This document shows positions 52,921-61,502 of a stretch of 64,000 bases of DNA, piece by piece (positions within the stretch are counted from its first letter, which is position 1; the number at the start of each line of letters is the position of its first letter). This DNA comes from Mesorhizobium sp. B2-8-5 (GTDB lineage Bacteria; Pseudomonadota; Alphaproteobacteria; Rhizobiales; Rhizobiaceae). A model generated the notes under the pieces. The model worked only from the letters and a program-made list of their open reading frames with translations, was not told the origin of the DNA and did no database searches. A program made the translations under genes and the position numbers. The stretch lies in contig NZ_CP083951.1 in NCBI RefSeq assembly GCF_006440675.2, positions 372,001 to 436,000 on the forward strand. The letters run 5' to 3'.

Positions 52921-54392
52921 TGGCGAAGATCCGTCGCATCGGCAAGCGTTTTCCAGACTATGGCTGGTCCTGGCCGACCGGCTCGCTCGACCAATTGCTG
53001 AAGGCAGCGCTTCTGCCCGACGAAGAGGCGGCGCGCCTTTGCGCCGAAAGGTGGCTGGACGAGAACGACATCGATCACGTCTCCTTCCGGGAACACCGGC
53101 TGCTTGCCGCGATTTCCGACAGGTTCGGACGCAAGCTTGCCGGCCACGCCGCCTATCCGCGCCTCGTCGGCCTGCAGAAGATGCTTTGGACCAAGTCGCG
53201 CATGGCCATGCGCGAGGCGGAGCCGGCGTTGAAGGCGATGGTCGATGCCGGCTGCGCGGTTATGCTGATCAAGGGCGCCAGCCGCGTTGCGCTCGACGCC
53301 GCCGCGCAGCGCGGGCGCGTGGCGCATGACATCGACATACTGGTGCGGCCGGACGATATGCAGCCGGCTTTCGATGTGCTGCGCGACCGCGGCTGGCAGA
53401 TCGCCACCGGCGTTTCCCCGCAATATCTGCGCACAAGGCTAGCATCGCTGCGCTCGATGAATTTCTTCAAGGGCAATTATGGCGACATCGACCTGCATCA
53501 GCTCGCCTATGACGGCTCGCAGCAGAACGCCGAGGACGACCTCGCGATCTGGCGCCGCGCGATTGCCGCCAGGTTCAGCGACGTCAGCGTGGTCGTCCCT
53601 TCGCCCGCCGACCGCATCGCGCTCGCCATCGCGCATGGCGGCCTCGACGCGCATACGCATAGCGACTGGCTGGTCGACTGCACCGTGGCCATCGAAGGCG
53701 GCGATGTCGACTGGGCGCTATTCCTAGACGTCATCGCCAGGCGCGGTCTCGCCGTCGCCGCGGCGGTCGCGCTTTCCTACCTCGCGCTGGAGATCGGCAT
53801 CGCGGTGCCGGAAGCCGTCGTGGCGCAGGTGGTGGGCATGGCCGACCGGCGCGGCGCGGCGCGCCTGTCGTCCGTCCTGCAGGCCAAGCCGCGCACCGAT
53901 TTCGGCGCGCTGACCTGGCTGTCGCGGGGGTTTGCAAAGCAGCTGCGCCTGCGGCGCAAGAAAGGCCGGCTGAAGCAGACCGAGCCGGACATCGTGTGGC
54001 GCGGCAAATCCATGGCGGCGAAGGCAGCCGGCCGGCCTGCTGCATTTGTGCTCTCGCAAACCCTGGATGAACCGCGGGGCGAAGCCGGCGAGATGATGCT
54101 CGATCTCGTCGTGCGCATCGTCGTTCCGCCGGTCAGGCGACGCATCGAAATGGAGATCAATGCGGGCGACCGGCACGTGGCCCGGCTGCGCTCGATGGCG
54201 ATCAGCCGTTCCGGCGGGGAGCGGATGCTGCGCTTTCGCGGCAAGGTGAAGCTTGACCGGACGGGACGGACCCTGGTGCTGGAGGCGCGGCCGTCACGAC
54301 AGTTTCGCGTCTGGGACAACGAGCAGGCCGTCGCCACCTATGGCGCGCTGCCTTTCCAGCTCGTTTCGGCAACATTCTCCCGACCCGGCTGA
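52920..54392 (+). CDS. NTP_transf_5-type nucleotidyltransferase with C-terminal extension
   Basis: A 490-residue protein. Residues about 60-320 match the uncharacterised nucleotidyltransferase family PF14907: LIKGASRVAL, then RVAHDIDILVRPDD with the DxD metal pair, and YGDIDLHQLA supplying the third acidic residue. Residues about 350-490 are an extra domain of mainly beta-type pattern (MMLDLVVRIVVPPVRRRIEM, HVARLRSMAISRSGGERMLR) that I do not recognise. Members of this family occur in lasso-peptide and polysaccharide clusters. It closes the operon and is convergent with the reductase gene. Confidence 0.8.
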   Translation: MAKIRRIGKRFPDYGWSWPTGSLDQLLKAALLPDEEAARLCAERWLDENDIDHVSFREHRLLAAISDRFGRKLAGHAAYPRLVGLQKMLWTKSRMAMREAEPALKAMVDAGCAVMLIKGASRVALDAAAQRGRVAHDIDILVRPDDMQPAFDVLRDRGWQIATGVSPQYLRTRLASLRSMNFFKGNYGDIDLHQLAYDGSQQNAEDDLAIWRRAIAARFSDVSVVVPSPADRIALAIAHGGLDAHTHSDWLVDCTVAIEGGDVDWALFLDVIARRGLAVAAAVALSYLALEIGIAVPEAVVAQVVGMADRRGAARLSSVLQAKPRTDFGALTWLSRGFAKQLRLRRKKGRLKQTEPDIVWRGKSMAAKAAGRPAAFVLSQTLDEPRGEAGEMMLDLVVRIVVPPVRRRIEMEINAGDRHVARLRSMAISRSGGERMLRFRGKVKLDRTGRTLVLEARPSRQFRVWDNEQAVATYGALPFQLVSATFSRPG

Positions 54393-54405
54393 GACGAGGC
54401 TCTCC

Positions 54406-55152
54406 TCAGACGCCATAACGCTCGGTGCGGATCAACCCCGCCGGAACGCCGGCGCCGATCAGCGCGTCGGCGGCGGCCGATACGAATGCATTCGAGCCGC
54501 AGACATAGGCGAGCCTCGGCGTCTTCGGCAGACGCTCGATGGCCTGAGCCATCATGCGGGCGTCGACACGCCGGGAATAGTCGGAGGGCCGCCTGGCCGG
54601 CTCGCGGGTCAGCGTCAGCACCAGATCGAATCCGTCGCGACGATCGTCGAGGCCGATCAGCTCGTCGCCGAAAATCACCTCGTCCCAGACCCGCGCCGAG
54701 AACACCAGCGCGACAGGCACCGCATTGTTGCGCAGCGTGCGATGGCGCAGCATCGCCATCAGCGGCACGACGCCCGAGCCGCCGCCGACCAGAAGGATCG
54801 GCCCGCCGTCGCTCTCCTCCCAGATGAAATGGCCGCCCAGCGGCCCGCGCAGCTCGATCTCGTCGCCGACCGCCGCCACGTCGTGGAAGAAGGGTGAGAC
54901 CTCGCCGTCGTCGAGCCGTTCGATCGCGAGCTCGATGCCGCCACCTGCTTCCGGCGCCGAAGCGATGGAATAGGAGCGGCGCGCCTGATAGCCGTCCGGC
55001 GCCGTCAGCCTGATGTCGACATGCTGCCCTGCAAGATGGGCGAAGGGCCGCGACGGCTGGAACCAGAAGCTGGTGACGCGCGGCGTGCGCTTTTCGATGC
55101 GGGCGATCGTGGCTGCCTGCCAGGGCGATTGCGGCGACGGCTCGGCGGTCAT
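54406..55152 (-). CDS. Ferredoxin-NADP reductase-fold flavin reductase
   Basis: A 248-residue FAD/NAD(P)H oxidoreductase of the ferredoxin reductase fold. FAD binds at RRSYSIASAPE and the pyridine nucleotide domain shows ILLVGGGSGVVPLMAMLRH and AYVCGSN. There is no 2Fe-2S domain. ATG 55152 is used; GTG 55179 overlaps the upstream stop and is an alternative. It is coupled to the sulfite-oxidase-like gene and probably is its electron partner. Confidence 0.88.
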   Translation of the reverse strand: MTAEPSPQSPWQAATIARIEKRTPRVTSFWFQPSRPFAHLAGQHVDIRLTAPDGYQARRSYSIASAPEAGGGIELAIERLDDGEVSPFFHDVAAVGDEIELRGPLGGHFIWEESDGGPILLVGGGSGVVPLMAMLRHRTLRNNAVPVALVFSARVWDEVIFGDELIGLDDRRDGFDLVLTLTREPARRPSDYSRRVDARMMAQAIERLPKTPRLAYVCGSNAFVSAAADALIGAGVPAGLIRTERYGV

Positions 55153-55175
55153 CGATTGCTGCTCACAGATCGCCC

Positions 55176-55787
55176 TCACGGGTCACTGGAATAGCGCTGC
55201 TCGCGCCAGGGATCGCCATACATGTGATAGCCGCGCAGCTCCCAGAAGCCCGGCTCGTCGCGTTCGGTGAACTGCAGCCCGTTCACCCATTTGGCCGATT
55301 TCCAGAAATAGAGATGCGGCACCAGGAGCCGCGCCGGCCCGCCATGATCTGATGTGATCGGCTTGCCCTCATAGAGCAGCGCCACCATCGCCCTGCCGGT
55401 GACGAGGTCCTTGGTTGGGACATTGGTGGAATAGCCGTCGAAGGACAGTGCCAGCGTATAGGCGGTCGGCGGCTCGATGCCGGCATCGGCGAGGATGTCG
55501 TCGATCATCACGCCTTGCCACGGCGTGTTGAACTTGGTCCAGGCCGTGACGCAATGGATATCGCGCGTCATCTTGCTCTGCGGCAGGGCGTTGAATTCGG
55601 CCCAGTTCCATTTCTTGATCGGCCGCGGCCCCTGCTTGAGGGTGAAGGACCAGTCCTCGGCGCGCACCCGCGGCGTCGGCCCGGCCGACAGAACCGGGAA
55701 ACCCTGCTCCAGATACTGGCCGGGCGGAATGCGCGCGTCGGTGTCGGAAGGAGGACGCCGTCCGGAAAAGAAACCACGCGTAACCAT
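55176..55787 (-). CDS. Sulfite oxidase-like molybdoenzyme, cytosolic
   Basis: A 203-residue protein of the oxidoreductase molybdopterin-binding family (YedY/MsrP relatives). The molybdenum-coordinating Cys is in TRDIHCVTAWTKF, with YSTNVPTKDL and HGGPARLLVPHLYFWKSAKW as typical following segments. Unlike MsrP it has no Tat signal, since ATG 55787 with AGGAGA upstream begins MVTRGFFSGRRPP. It therefore works in the cytosol, with the adjacent flavin reductase as likely partner. Confidence 0.88.
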   Translation of the reverse strand: MVTRGFFSGRRPPSDTDARIPPGQYLEQGFPVLSAGPTPRVRAEDWSFTLKQGPRPIKKWNWAEFNALPQSKMTRDIHCVTAWTKFNTPWQGVMIDDILADAGIEPPTAYTLALSFDGYSTNVPTKDLVTGRAMVALLYEGKPITSDHGGPARLLVPHLYFWKSAKWVNGLQFTERDEPGFWELRGYHMYGDPWREQRYSSDP

Positions 55788-55899
55788 CGAGACATCTCCT
55801 GCGCCGGCAGAAACGATCGGCGCAGTGTTCTCGAAGATATCGCCACGGGCAACAGGAATCTCGGCGACCTGCCGGTTTCCGGCAGGTCGCCATGCATTG

Positions 55900-57438
55900 T
55901 CAGCCGGCGGCGAAAGGCACCGCCACGAAGATCTGCGCGTCACCGCGATCGATCAGCAAAAGCACCGACTTCTTGCCGGACTTGCCTGCCTCGGCGATCG
56001 CCTGGTTGGCCTGCCTGGCGGTCTTCACCGGCATCTGGTCGACGCCGACGATGACATCGCCGGGCTGGATGCCGGCGACCGAAGCCGCCTTGTCCGGATT
56101 GACCCGCTCGACCACCGCGCCGCGCTGGTTGCCGGCAAGGTTGAGCTGGTCGCGAATATCGGGCGTGAGGTCGGTCAGGCCGAGGCCAAGCGAGGGAACG
56201 CGCAAGCCCTGTTCGGCCGACGGGCTGCGGCCTTCATTGCCGTTCGACGCCGTCTTCTGATCGTCAGCGTTGCGGCCGACATCGGCGGAAATCTGCATCG
56301 CCTTGCCCTTGCGCCAGACATCGAGCGTTTCCTTGGCGCCCGGCGACACGTCGGCGACGGCGCGCGACAGATCCTTCGGATCCTTGATCTCCTGGCCGCC
56401 GAAGCCGGTGATGACGTCGCCGGTCTCGATGCCCGCCTTGGCAGCCGGCGACCCGTCGGTGACCTGGGAAACCAGCGCGCCGCCCGGATGATCGAGGCCG
56501 ATGGCGCTGGCGACATCCTGAGTGACCGGCTGGATCTGCACGCCGAGATAGCCATACTCGATGTCACCGCCCTTCATCAGCTTGGCGACGACCTTCTCAG
56601 CCTGGTCGGACGGGATGGCAAAGCCGACCCCGACACTGCCGCCATTGGGCGAATAGATCGCCGTGTTGATGCCGATGACATTGCCGTTGACGTCGACCAG
56701 CGGGCCGCCGGAATTGCCGTGATTGATCGGCGCGTCGATCTGGATGAAGTCGTCGAACGGGCCGCTATGCAGGTCGCGACCGCGCGCCGAAACGATGCCG
56801 GCGGTGACCGTGGTGCCGATGCCGAACGGGTTGCCGATCGCCAAAACCTGGTCGCCGGTCATCAGCTTATTGGAATCGCCCCATTTGACGGTCGGCAGAG
56901 GCTTGTCGGCCTTTATCTTGAGCACCGCCAGATCGTTCTTGGCGTCGTGGCCGACAAGCTTGGCGGGAAGCTCGGTACCGTCGTCGAGCGTCACCTTGAT
57001 CGAGCTTGCGCCGTCGATGACGTGATTGTTGGTGACGATGGTGCCGTCCGCGCCGACGATGAAGCCGGAGCCAAGCGCCTCGGCGCGCTGCCCCTGCTGC
57101 TGCGGCGGCGACTTTGGCATCGGCATGCCCTGGTCACCGAAGAACTGCTGGAAGAACTGGTCGAAAGGCGCATTGCCGCCGAGCGGCGAGCCCTCGTCCT
57201 GTGGCTGCGCCTCCATCACCGAAGTGATGGTGACAACGGCCGGCTTGGTGACGGCGATGATCGGCGCGAAGGAGCCGTTCGGAGCCGTGATGCCGGCGAC
57301 GGGCGTCTGCGTGGTCGCGGCCACGGTGCTGAGGCCGGCATTGCTCTGGGCGAAGGAGACGATGACGGGCGAAATGATCAGCGCGGCGCCCAACAGGGCG
57401 GCGACGCGATGTCTGCGAAGAATGCTTGAGGGTGACAT
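55900..57438 (-). CDS. Periplasmic DegP/HtrA-type serine protease
   Basis: A 512-residue Do family protease and chaperone. An N-terminal signal/anchor (about residues 10-30) is followed by the trypsin-like domain with H139, D169 and S243 (GNSGGP), a Gln/Pro-rich loop (about 107-118), and two PDZ domains (about 265-360 and 405-510). It handles misfolded envelope proteins. ATG 57438 is chosen because the signal starts just behind it; codons further up have no signal-like character. Confidence 0.94.
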   Translation of the reverse strand: MSPSSILRRHRVAALLGAALIISPVIVSFAQSNAGLSTVAATTQTPVAGITAPNGSFAPIIAVTKPAVVTITSVMEAQPQDEGSPLGGNAPFDQFFQQFFGDQGMPMPKSPPQQQGQRAEALGSGFIVGADGTIVTNNHVIDGASSIKVTLDDGTELPAKLVGHDAKNDLAVLKIKADKPLPTVKWGDSNKLMTGDQVLAIGNPFGIGTTVTAGIVSARGRDLHSGPFDDFIQIDAPINHGNSGGPLVDVNGNVIGINTAIYSPNGGSVGVGFAIPSDQAEKVVAKLMKGGDIEYGYLGVQIQPVTQDVASAIGLDHPGGALVSQVTDGSPAAKAGIETGDVITGFGGQEIKDPKDLSRAVADVSPGAKETLDVWRKGKAMQISADVGRNADDQKTASNGNEGRSPSAEQGLRVPSLGLGLTDLTPDIRDQLNLAGNQRGAVVERVNPDKAASVAGIQPGDVIVGVDQMPVKTARQANQAIAEAGKSGKKSVLLLIDRGDAQIFVAVPFAAG

Positions 57439-57624
57439 GGTCGTTCTGTCCGGGCGAGCGTTGATCCGGCGTCGCGGGCGCTCCCACGGGATCGTCCGTC
57501 GACGTGCCGATGACCGGATTTGCCTGTCTCGCCGTGCATGGCAGCCGGCCGTCTCGACAGACACGCATCTAGGACGCCTAGTTGCCATAATTAGGGTTTT
57601 GAGGCGACCTTACGAAGATTTAAT

Positions 57625-58371
57625 TCAGAGGGCGCTTACGAACCGCTCTCGGCGGCGCAGGTAGGACGAGGCCATTTCGCGCATGCGGGCGGCATCGAAG
57701 CTCGGTCCGTGGCCGCCATGGCCGATGCGGATCGGCAGGTCGAGCAGGCGCTGCATGGTGCGGCAATAGGCCGTGCGGTCCGAATCCGGCAGGTCGTCGA
57801 TCAGCATGCCGTCATAGATGGCGTCGCCGGCGAAGAACAGGCCGTCGGTCTCGTCGAAAAGCGCGATCGAGTCCGGCGAGTGTCCAGGCAGATGCAGCAC
57901 GCGGAATTTCCGGTCGCCGAGATAGACGATATCGCCCTCGTCGAGCGCGCGGCTCAGCGGGGCGGGAGGAATGCGATAGTCAGCCGCTTTCCAGTCCGGC
58001 GCCGGCAGCTTCGAGACGGCGCCGTCGAGATTGTGGAACATATACGCGTAGGTGACGGCATCATCCATGCTTTCGAATTGCGCAGCGCTCATCTTCGGCC
58101 CCATGCGCAGCGGGAACTCATGCAGCGAGCCGACATGGTCGAGATGGATGTGGGTGGCGACGACGATGAGCGGCTTGCCGGCCGGCGTGTCGATCTCGGA
58201 CGCCAGGCGGCAAATACCCATGCCGGTGTCGACCAGCAGGTCCGCGTCGCGACCCTTCAAATGCCACATGTTGGCGCGCACGAAATCATGCACGAAGGGC
58301 TCGGTCAGCATCGTCGTGCCGGCATCGACTTTCGCCGTGCCGAACCAGTCGCCCATCTCAAGCTCGCTCAT
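57625..58371 (-). CDS. MBL fold metallo-hydrolase
   Basis: A 248-residue metallo-beta-lactamase-fold hydrolase. The metal site is H74, H76, D78 and H79 (THIHLDH), with HLPGHSPDSIALFD and FAGDAIYDG giving further ligands. No signal peptide. The start overlaps the phosphofructokinase stop as TGATG, so the two are cotranslated. The substrate, possibly a thioester or lactone, is unknown. Confidence 0.9.
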   Translation of the reverse strand: MSELEMGDWFGTAKVDAGTTMLTEPFVHDFVRANMWHLKGRDADLLVDTGMGICRLASEIDTPAGKPLIVVATHIHLDHVGSLHEFPLRMGPKMSAAQFESMDDAVTYAYMFHNLDGAVSKLPAPDWKAADYRIPPAPLSRALDEGDIVYLGDRKFRVLHLPGHSPDSIALFDETDGLFFAGDAIYDGMLIDDLPDSDRTAYCRTMQRLLDLPIRIGHGGHGPSFDAARMREMASSYLRRRERFVSAL

Positions 58372-59537
58372 CAGACGAACGGCTTCCCGACCTTGTATTT
58401 TTCCGGCACCAGCCGCTTCAGGTAGGCCATGCCGGCTTCCGAAAGCTGGTTCAAGTCCGGCTGCATGAAATCGTCGGGCATGTGGCGCGTCTTGCCGGCC
58501 ACCGCCTTCAGCGGCACCTTCTTCAGCACGCTCTTCGACCCGTCATACTGGATCGCGACCGAGCCGCCGCCTTCCCCGGCGACGGCAACCGCGAAGGCGC
58601 CGGCGTCGAAGGCTTCCTTGGCGTCGACGGCGCTGATCGCGCCGATATAGCCGCGCGGCATGTAGCCCAGCGCATCGACCCGCGCGCGCTTGCCCGGCAG
58701 GCCTTCGGCCAGAGCGCGTTCGAGCGCCGCCGGCAGATCGCTGCCCGACAGTTTGACGTTGCCGTGCTGGTCGCGCTCGAGCTTGTCCGCCGGCACCAGG
58801 CTTTCCACCAGCGCCTTGCCGTCGGCGGTGCTGACGCCTTCCGAGACGGCGACGATGCAGCGCTTGTGACGATCGAGCTTTTCGCGCACTTCATCGATGA
58901 AGCGCTTTGCCGAGAAGGCGCGCTCGGGCACGTAGATCAAATGCGGGCCGCTGTCGGGATCGAGCTGCCAGGCGGCCGCGGCAGCTGTGAGAAAGCCGGC
59001 ATGCCGTCCCATGACGATGCCGACATAGATGCCGGGCAGGGCGCGGAAATCGAGATCGACCGACAGGAACGCGCCGGCGACGAATTCGGCGGCCGAGATG
59101 AAGCCCGGCGTATGGTCGTTCTCCTCGAGGTCGTTGTCGATGGTTTTCGGCGCGTGCACGAAGGCGATCGAGCCGCCGGCGGCATCGGTCAGGATCTGCT
59201 GGGTGCCCGACGTGTCGTTGCCGCCGATATAGATGAAGGCGTCGGCGCCGGCCTTCTTCAAGCCGTTGAGGATGACCTCGCAATAGGCGGCGTCGGGCTT
59301 GTCGCGGGTCGAGCCGAGGGCCGCGCTCGGCGTGCCGGCAATCAGCCTGAGCCGATCCTCGGGGATGGCGGAGAGGTCGACATAATTGCCGTCGCGAATG
59401 CCGCGCACGCCATGGATCGAGCCCAGCACCTTGGCGCCGGGATGACGCTTGCGGATTTCCAGCGTGGCGCCGACGACGGTCTGGTTGATGACGGCGGTCG
59501 GGCCACCGCCCTGCGCGATGACGAAGGTTTCAGCCAT
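58371..59537 (-). CDS. 6-phosphofructokinase, PPi-type
   Basis: A 388-residue phosphofructokinase. The substrate motifs are GGNDT (residues 105-109), PKTIDND (130-136) and MGRHAGF. D108, where ATP-dependent enzymes have Gly, indicates pyrophosphate as phosphoryl donor; N107 replaces the usual acidic residue just before. A PPi-dependent enzyme would work reversibly in glycolysis or gluconeogenesis or on sedoheptulose phosphate. It overlaps the MBL gene and is preceded by a family C repeat. Confidence 0.9.
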   Translation of the reverse strand: MAETFVIAQGGGPTAVINQTVVGATLEIRKRHPGAKVLGSIHGVRGIRDGNYVDLSAIPEDRLRLIAGTPSAALGSTRDKPDAAYCEVILNGLKKAGADAFIYIGGNDTSGTQQILTDAAGGSIAFVHAPKTIDNDLEENDHTPGFISAAEFVAGAFLSVDLDFRALPGIYVGIVMGRHAGFLTAAAAAWQLDPDSGPHLIYVPERAFSAKRFIDEVREKLDRHKRCIVAVSEGVSTADGKALVESLVPADKLERDQHGNVKLSGSDLPAALERALAEGLPGKRARVDALGYMPRGYIGAISAVDAKEAFDAGAFAVAVAGEGGGSVAIQYDGSKSVLKKVPLKAVAGKTRHMPDDFMQPDLNQLSEAGMAYLKRLVPEKYKVGKPFV

Positions 59538-59553
59538 GCTTTTTCACTCCCTA

Positions 59554-59602
59554 GAGCATGATGCCGAAAAGTGTGAAGCGGTTTTCGGACGACATCATGC
59601 TC
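59554..59602. repeat. Palindromic intergenic repeat, family C
   Basis: A 49-bp element with perfect ends GAGCATGAT and ATCATGCTC and an internal GCCGAAAAG/GTTTTCGG pair, in reverse orientation to 16637-16686. It lies 17 bp upstream of the phosphofructokinase start, in the 235-bp gap to the L,D-transpeptidase gene. Confidence 0.8.
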
Positions 59603-59629
59603 CAATTCTTTGATTTGGAGACGGATTCA

Positions 59630-59656
59630 GATTTCAGGTCGAACAGACCTGAAATC
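59630..59656. repeat. Perfect hairpin next to the family C repeat
   Basis: GATTTCAGGTC (59630-59640) and GACCTGAAATC (59646-59656) form an 11-bp stem with loop GAACA. It may be part of a composite repeat with the preceding element, or a terminator of the L,D-transpeptidase gene without a T-run. Confidence 0.6.
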
Positions 59657-59772
59657 ATCCGGCTCTAGGCGAAGGCTTTCAGGGCACCTTCGCCTGTCTT
59701 GCGGCATCGCGCAACGGAAGAAACGGAAGCATGATCCTGAAAGTGGCGGCCGCATAGGCTGCCCGAAAAAGA

Positions 59773-60543
59773 TCACACCACGACGACCGGGTTCTTCTTG
59801 GAAACGCGGCTGTAGAGATCGATGATGTCCTGGTTGATCAGGCGCACGCAGCCCGACGACATCGCCTGGCCGATGCTCCACCATTCGGGCGAACCGTGGA
59901 TGCGGTAGCCGGTGTCCTTGCCGTTCTGGTAGATGTAGAGTGCGCGGGCGCCGAGCGGGTTGGTGAGGCCGCCGGGTTGGCCGCCCTGCCATTTCACCAG
60001 TTCCGGCTTGCGCTGGATCATCTCCGGCGGCGGCGTCCACACCGGCCATTCGCGACCGTACTGGATGTTGGCGCGGCCCGACCAGCGGAAGCCGTCCTTG
60101 CCGATGCCGACGCCGTAGCGGATGGCATCGCCGCCCGGCTGCACCAGATAGAGCATGCGCTCCTCAAGATGGACGACGATGGTGCCGGGCGCCTCGCCGG
60201 TCTTGTCGACGACGATCTGACGGCGGAACTGCGGCTTGACCTTCTGCCACGGCACCTCCGGCACCTGGAATCCGCCGTCGGTGAGCGAGGCATACATGAC
60301 GTCCGGGCCGGTGATGTTCTTGTCGACGCTGATCGCCGGACGCATCGGCGGCACGGAACCGGTGACGGTGTTGTCGAGCTGCATTTGCGGCAGGTCGAGC
60401 GCGTCGGTGGTGCTGCAGCCGGCAAAGCCGAGCAGCGCCATGGCGCCGGCGCCGGAAAGCACGGCGCGGCGGGAAAGCTGAATTTCGGTATCGATTGCGG
60501 CGCCGTTGGAAGGCGGCGTCAGACTTTGCGGCAACTCGCGCAT
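59773..60543 (-). CDS. L,D-transpeptidase (YkuD), Tat lipoprotein-like
   Basis: A 256-residue YkuD-domain protein that crosslinks peptidoglycan or attaches proteins to it. The catalytic motif is HGSP (H216) with SSGCVRL (C232). The N-terminus has LSRRAVLSGAGAMALLGFAGC, combining a twin-arginine (R25, R26) and a lipobox ending at C43, so it is probably a Tat-exported lipoprotein. ATG 60543 is chosen since the signal is close behind. It is divergent from the LysE gene. Confidence 0.9.
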   Translation of the reverse strand: MRELPQSLTPPSNGAAIDTEIQLSRRAVLSGAGAMALLGFAGCSTTDALDLPQMQLDNTVTGSVPPMRPAISVDKNITGPDVMYASLTDGGFQVPEVPWQKVKPQFRRQIVVDKTGEAPGTIVVHLEERMLYLVQPGGDAIRYGVGIGKDGFRWSGRANIQYGREWPVWTPPPEMIQRKPELVKWQGGQPGGLTNPLGARALYIYQNGKDTGYRIHGSPEWWSIGQAMSSGCVRLINQDIIDLYSRVSKKNPVVVV

Positions 60544-60773
60544 GCACCAAACCCTACGCTGCCGGCGGGAAGCACGGTCCGGCCGGATCGCAGGCATTTT
60601 CGCCACTCATGGTTGAAAAAGGGTGAAAGACCGGAAGCCGGGCTTAACCCTAACGGATCGTTGCGGTGGCCGATGGGCCTGCAGCCCAGGCGCCGAAGAT
60701 TTTTCCAACGGCCCCTTTACATTCCCGCCCACCCCAGGATTTATCCTTTCCTTTGCGCTCGAGGAGTAAGGAA

Positions 60774-61397
60774 ATGTCCTTCGAAAACTGGGCCGCCTTC
60801 GCCGCCGCCTCGTCCATCCTTCTCGTCATCCCCGGCCCGACGATCCTGCTGGTCGTTTCCTATGCGCTCGGCCAGGGCTGGCGCACCGCGCTGCCGATGG
60901 CGGTGGGCGTGGCGCTGGGCGACTTCACCGCCATGACGCTGTCGATGCTCGGCATCGGCGCGCTGCTCGCGGCTTCGGCCACGGTGTTCACCGTGCTCAA
61001 GGTGATCGGCGCCGGCTATCTCATCTATCTCGGCATAAAACTGTTCCGCGCCGGCGGCGCGCTGAAGGCCGAGCCGCGCACCGACGCGGTCTCGGCGGCA
61101 AGGATGATGGCGCATGCCTGGCTGGTGACGGCGCTCAACCCGAAGAGCATCACCTTCTTCGTCGCCTTCCTGCCGCAGTTCCTCGACCGGAACGCCGACT
61201 TCTGGATGCAGATGCTGATCTTCGAGACGACCTTCCTGACCTTGGCTTTCGCCAACGCCTTCGGCTACGCGCTGGTTGCATCCAGGGCCCGCGCGATCGT
61301 GCGCAACCCGAAGGCGATCCGCATCTTCAATCGCACCGGCGGCACGCTGCTGGTCGGCGCCGGCATCGCCACGGTGGCGATGCGCTCCAGCAGCTAG
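60774..61397 (+). CDS. LysE family translocator
   Basis: A 207-residue inner-membrane exporter of the LysE/RhtB family. The N-terminal SSILLVIPGPTILLVVSYALGQG and GVALGDFTAM are typical, with about five hydrophobic segments and a NPKSITFFVAFLPQF motif in the middle. It exports amino acids or amines; the substrate is not predictable. ATG 60774 has GAGGAGTAAGGA upstream. Confidence 0.92.
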   Translation: MSFENWAAFAAASSILLVIPGPTILLVVSYALGQGWRTALPMAVGVALGDFTAMTLSMLGIGALLAASATVFTVLKVIGAGYLIYLGIKLFRAGGALKAEPRTDAVSAARMMAHAWLVTALNPKSITFFVAFLPQFLDRNADFWMQMLIFETTFLTLAFANAFGYALVASRARAIVRNPKAIRIFNRTGGTLLVGAGIATVAMRSSS

Positions 61398-61502
61398 GCC
61401 TGGGGCAAAAGCGAGGCAGATCACGTCTCCGCGGTTGGCGGGTTGGTACGGGTTGCTCTAGGATCGGATCCCGACCGAAAAATCGTCGATAGCGAGGACG
61501 TA

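Noticed and set aside
49180..54392. Lasso peptide or PQQ biosynthesis cluster
   Set aside because: PqqD-like and nucleotidyltransferase proteins occur in such clusters, but asparagine-synthetase-like, transglutaminase-like and precursor genes, or PqqA/B/C/E, are not found.
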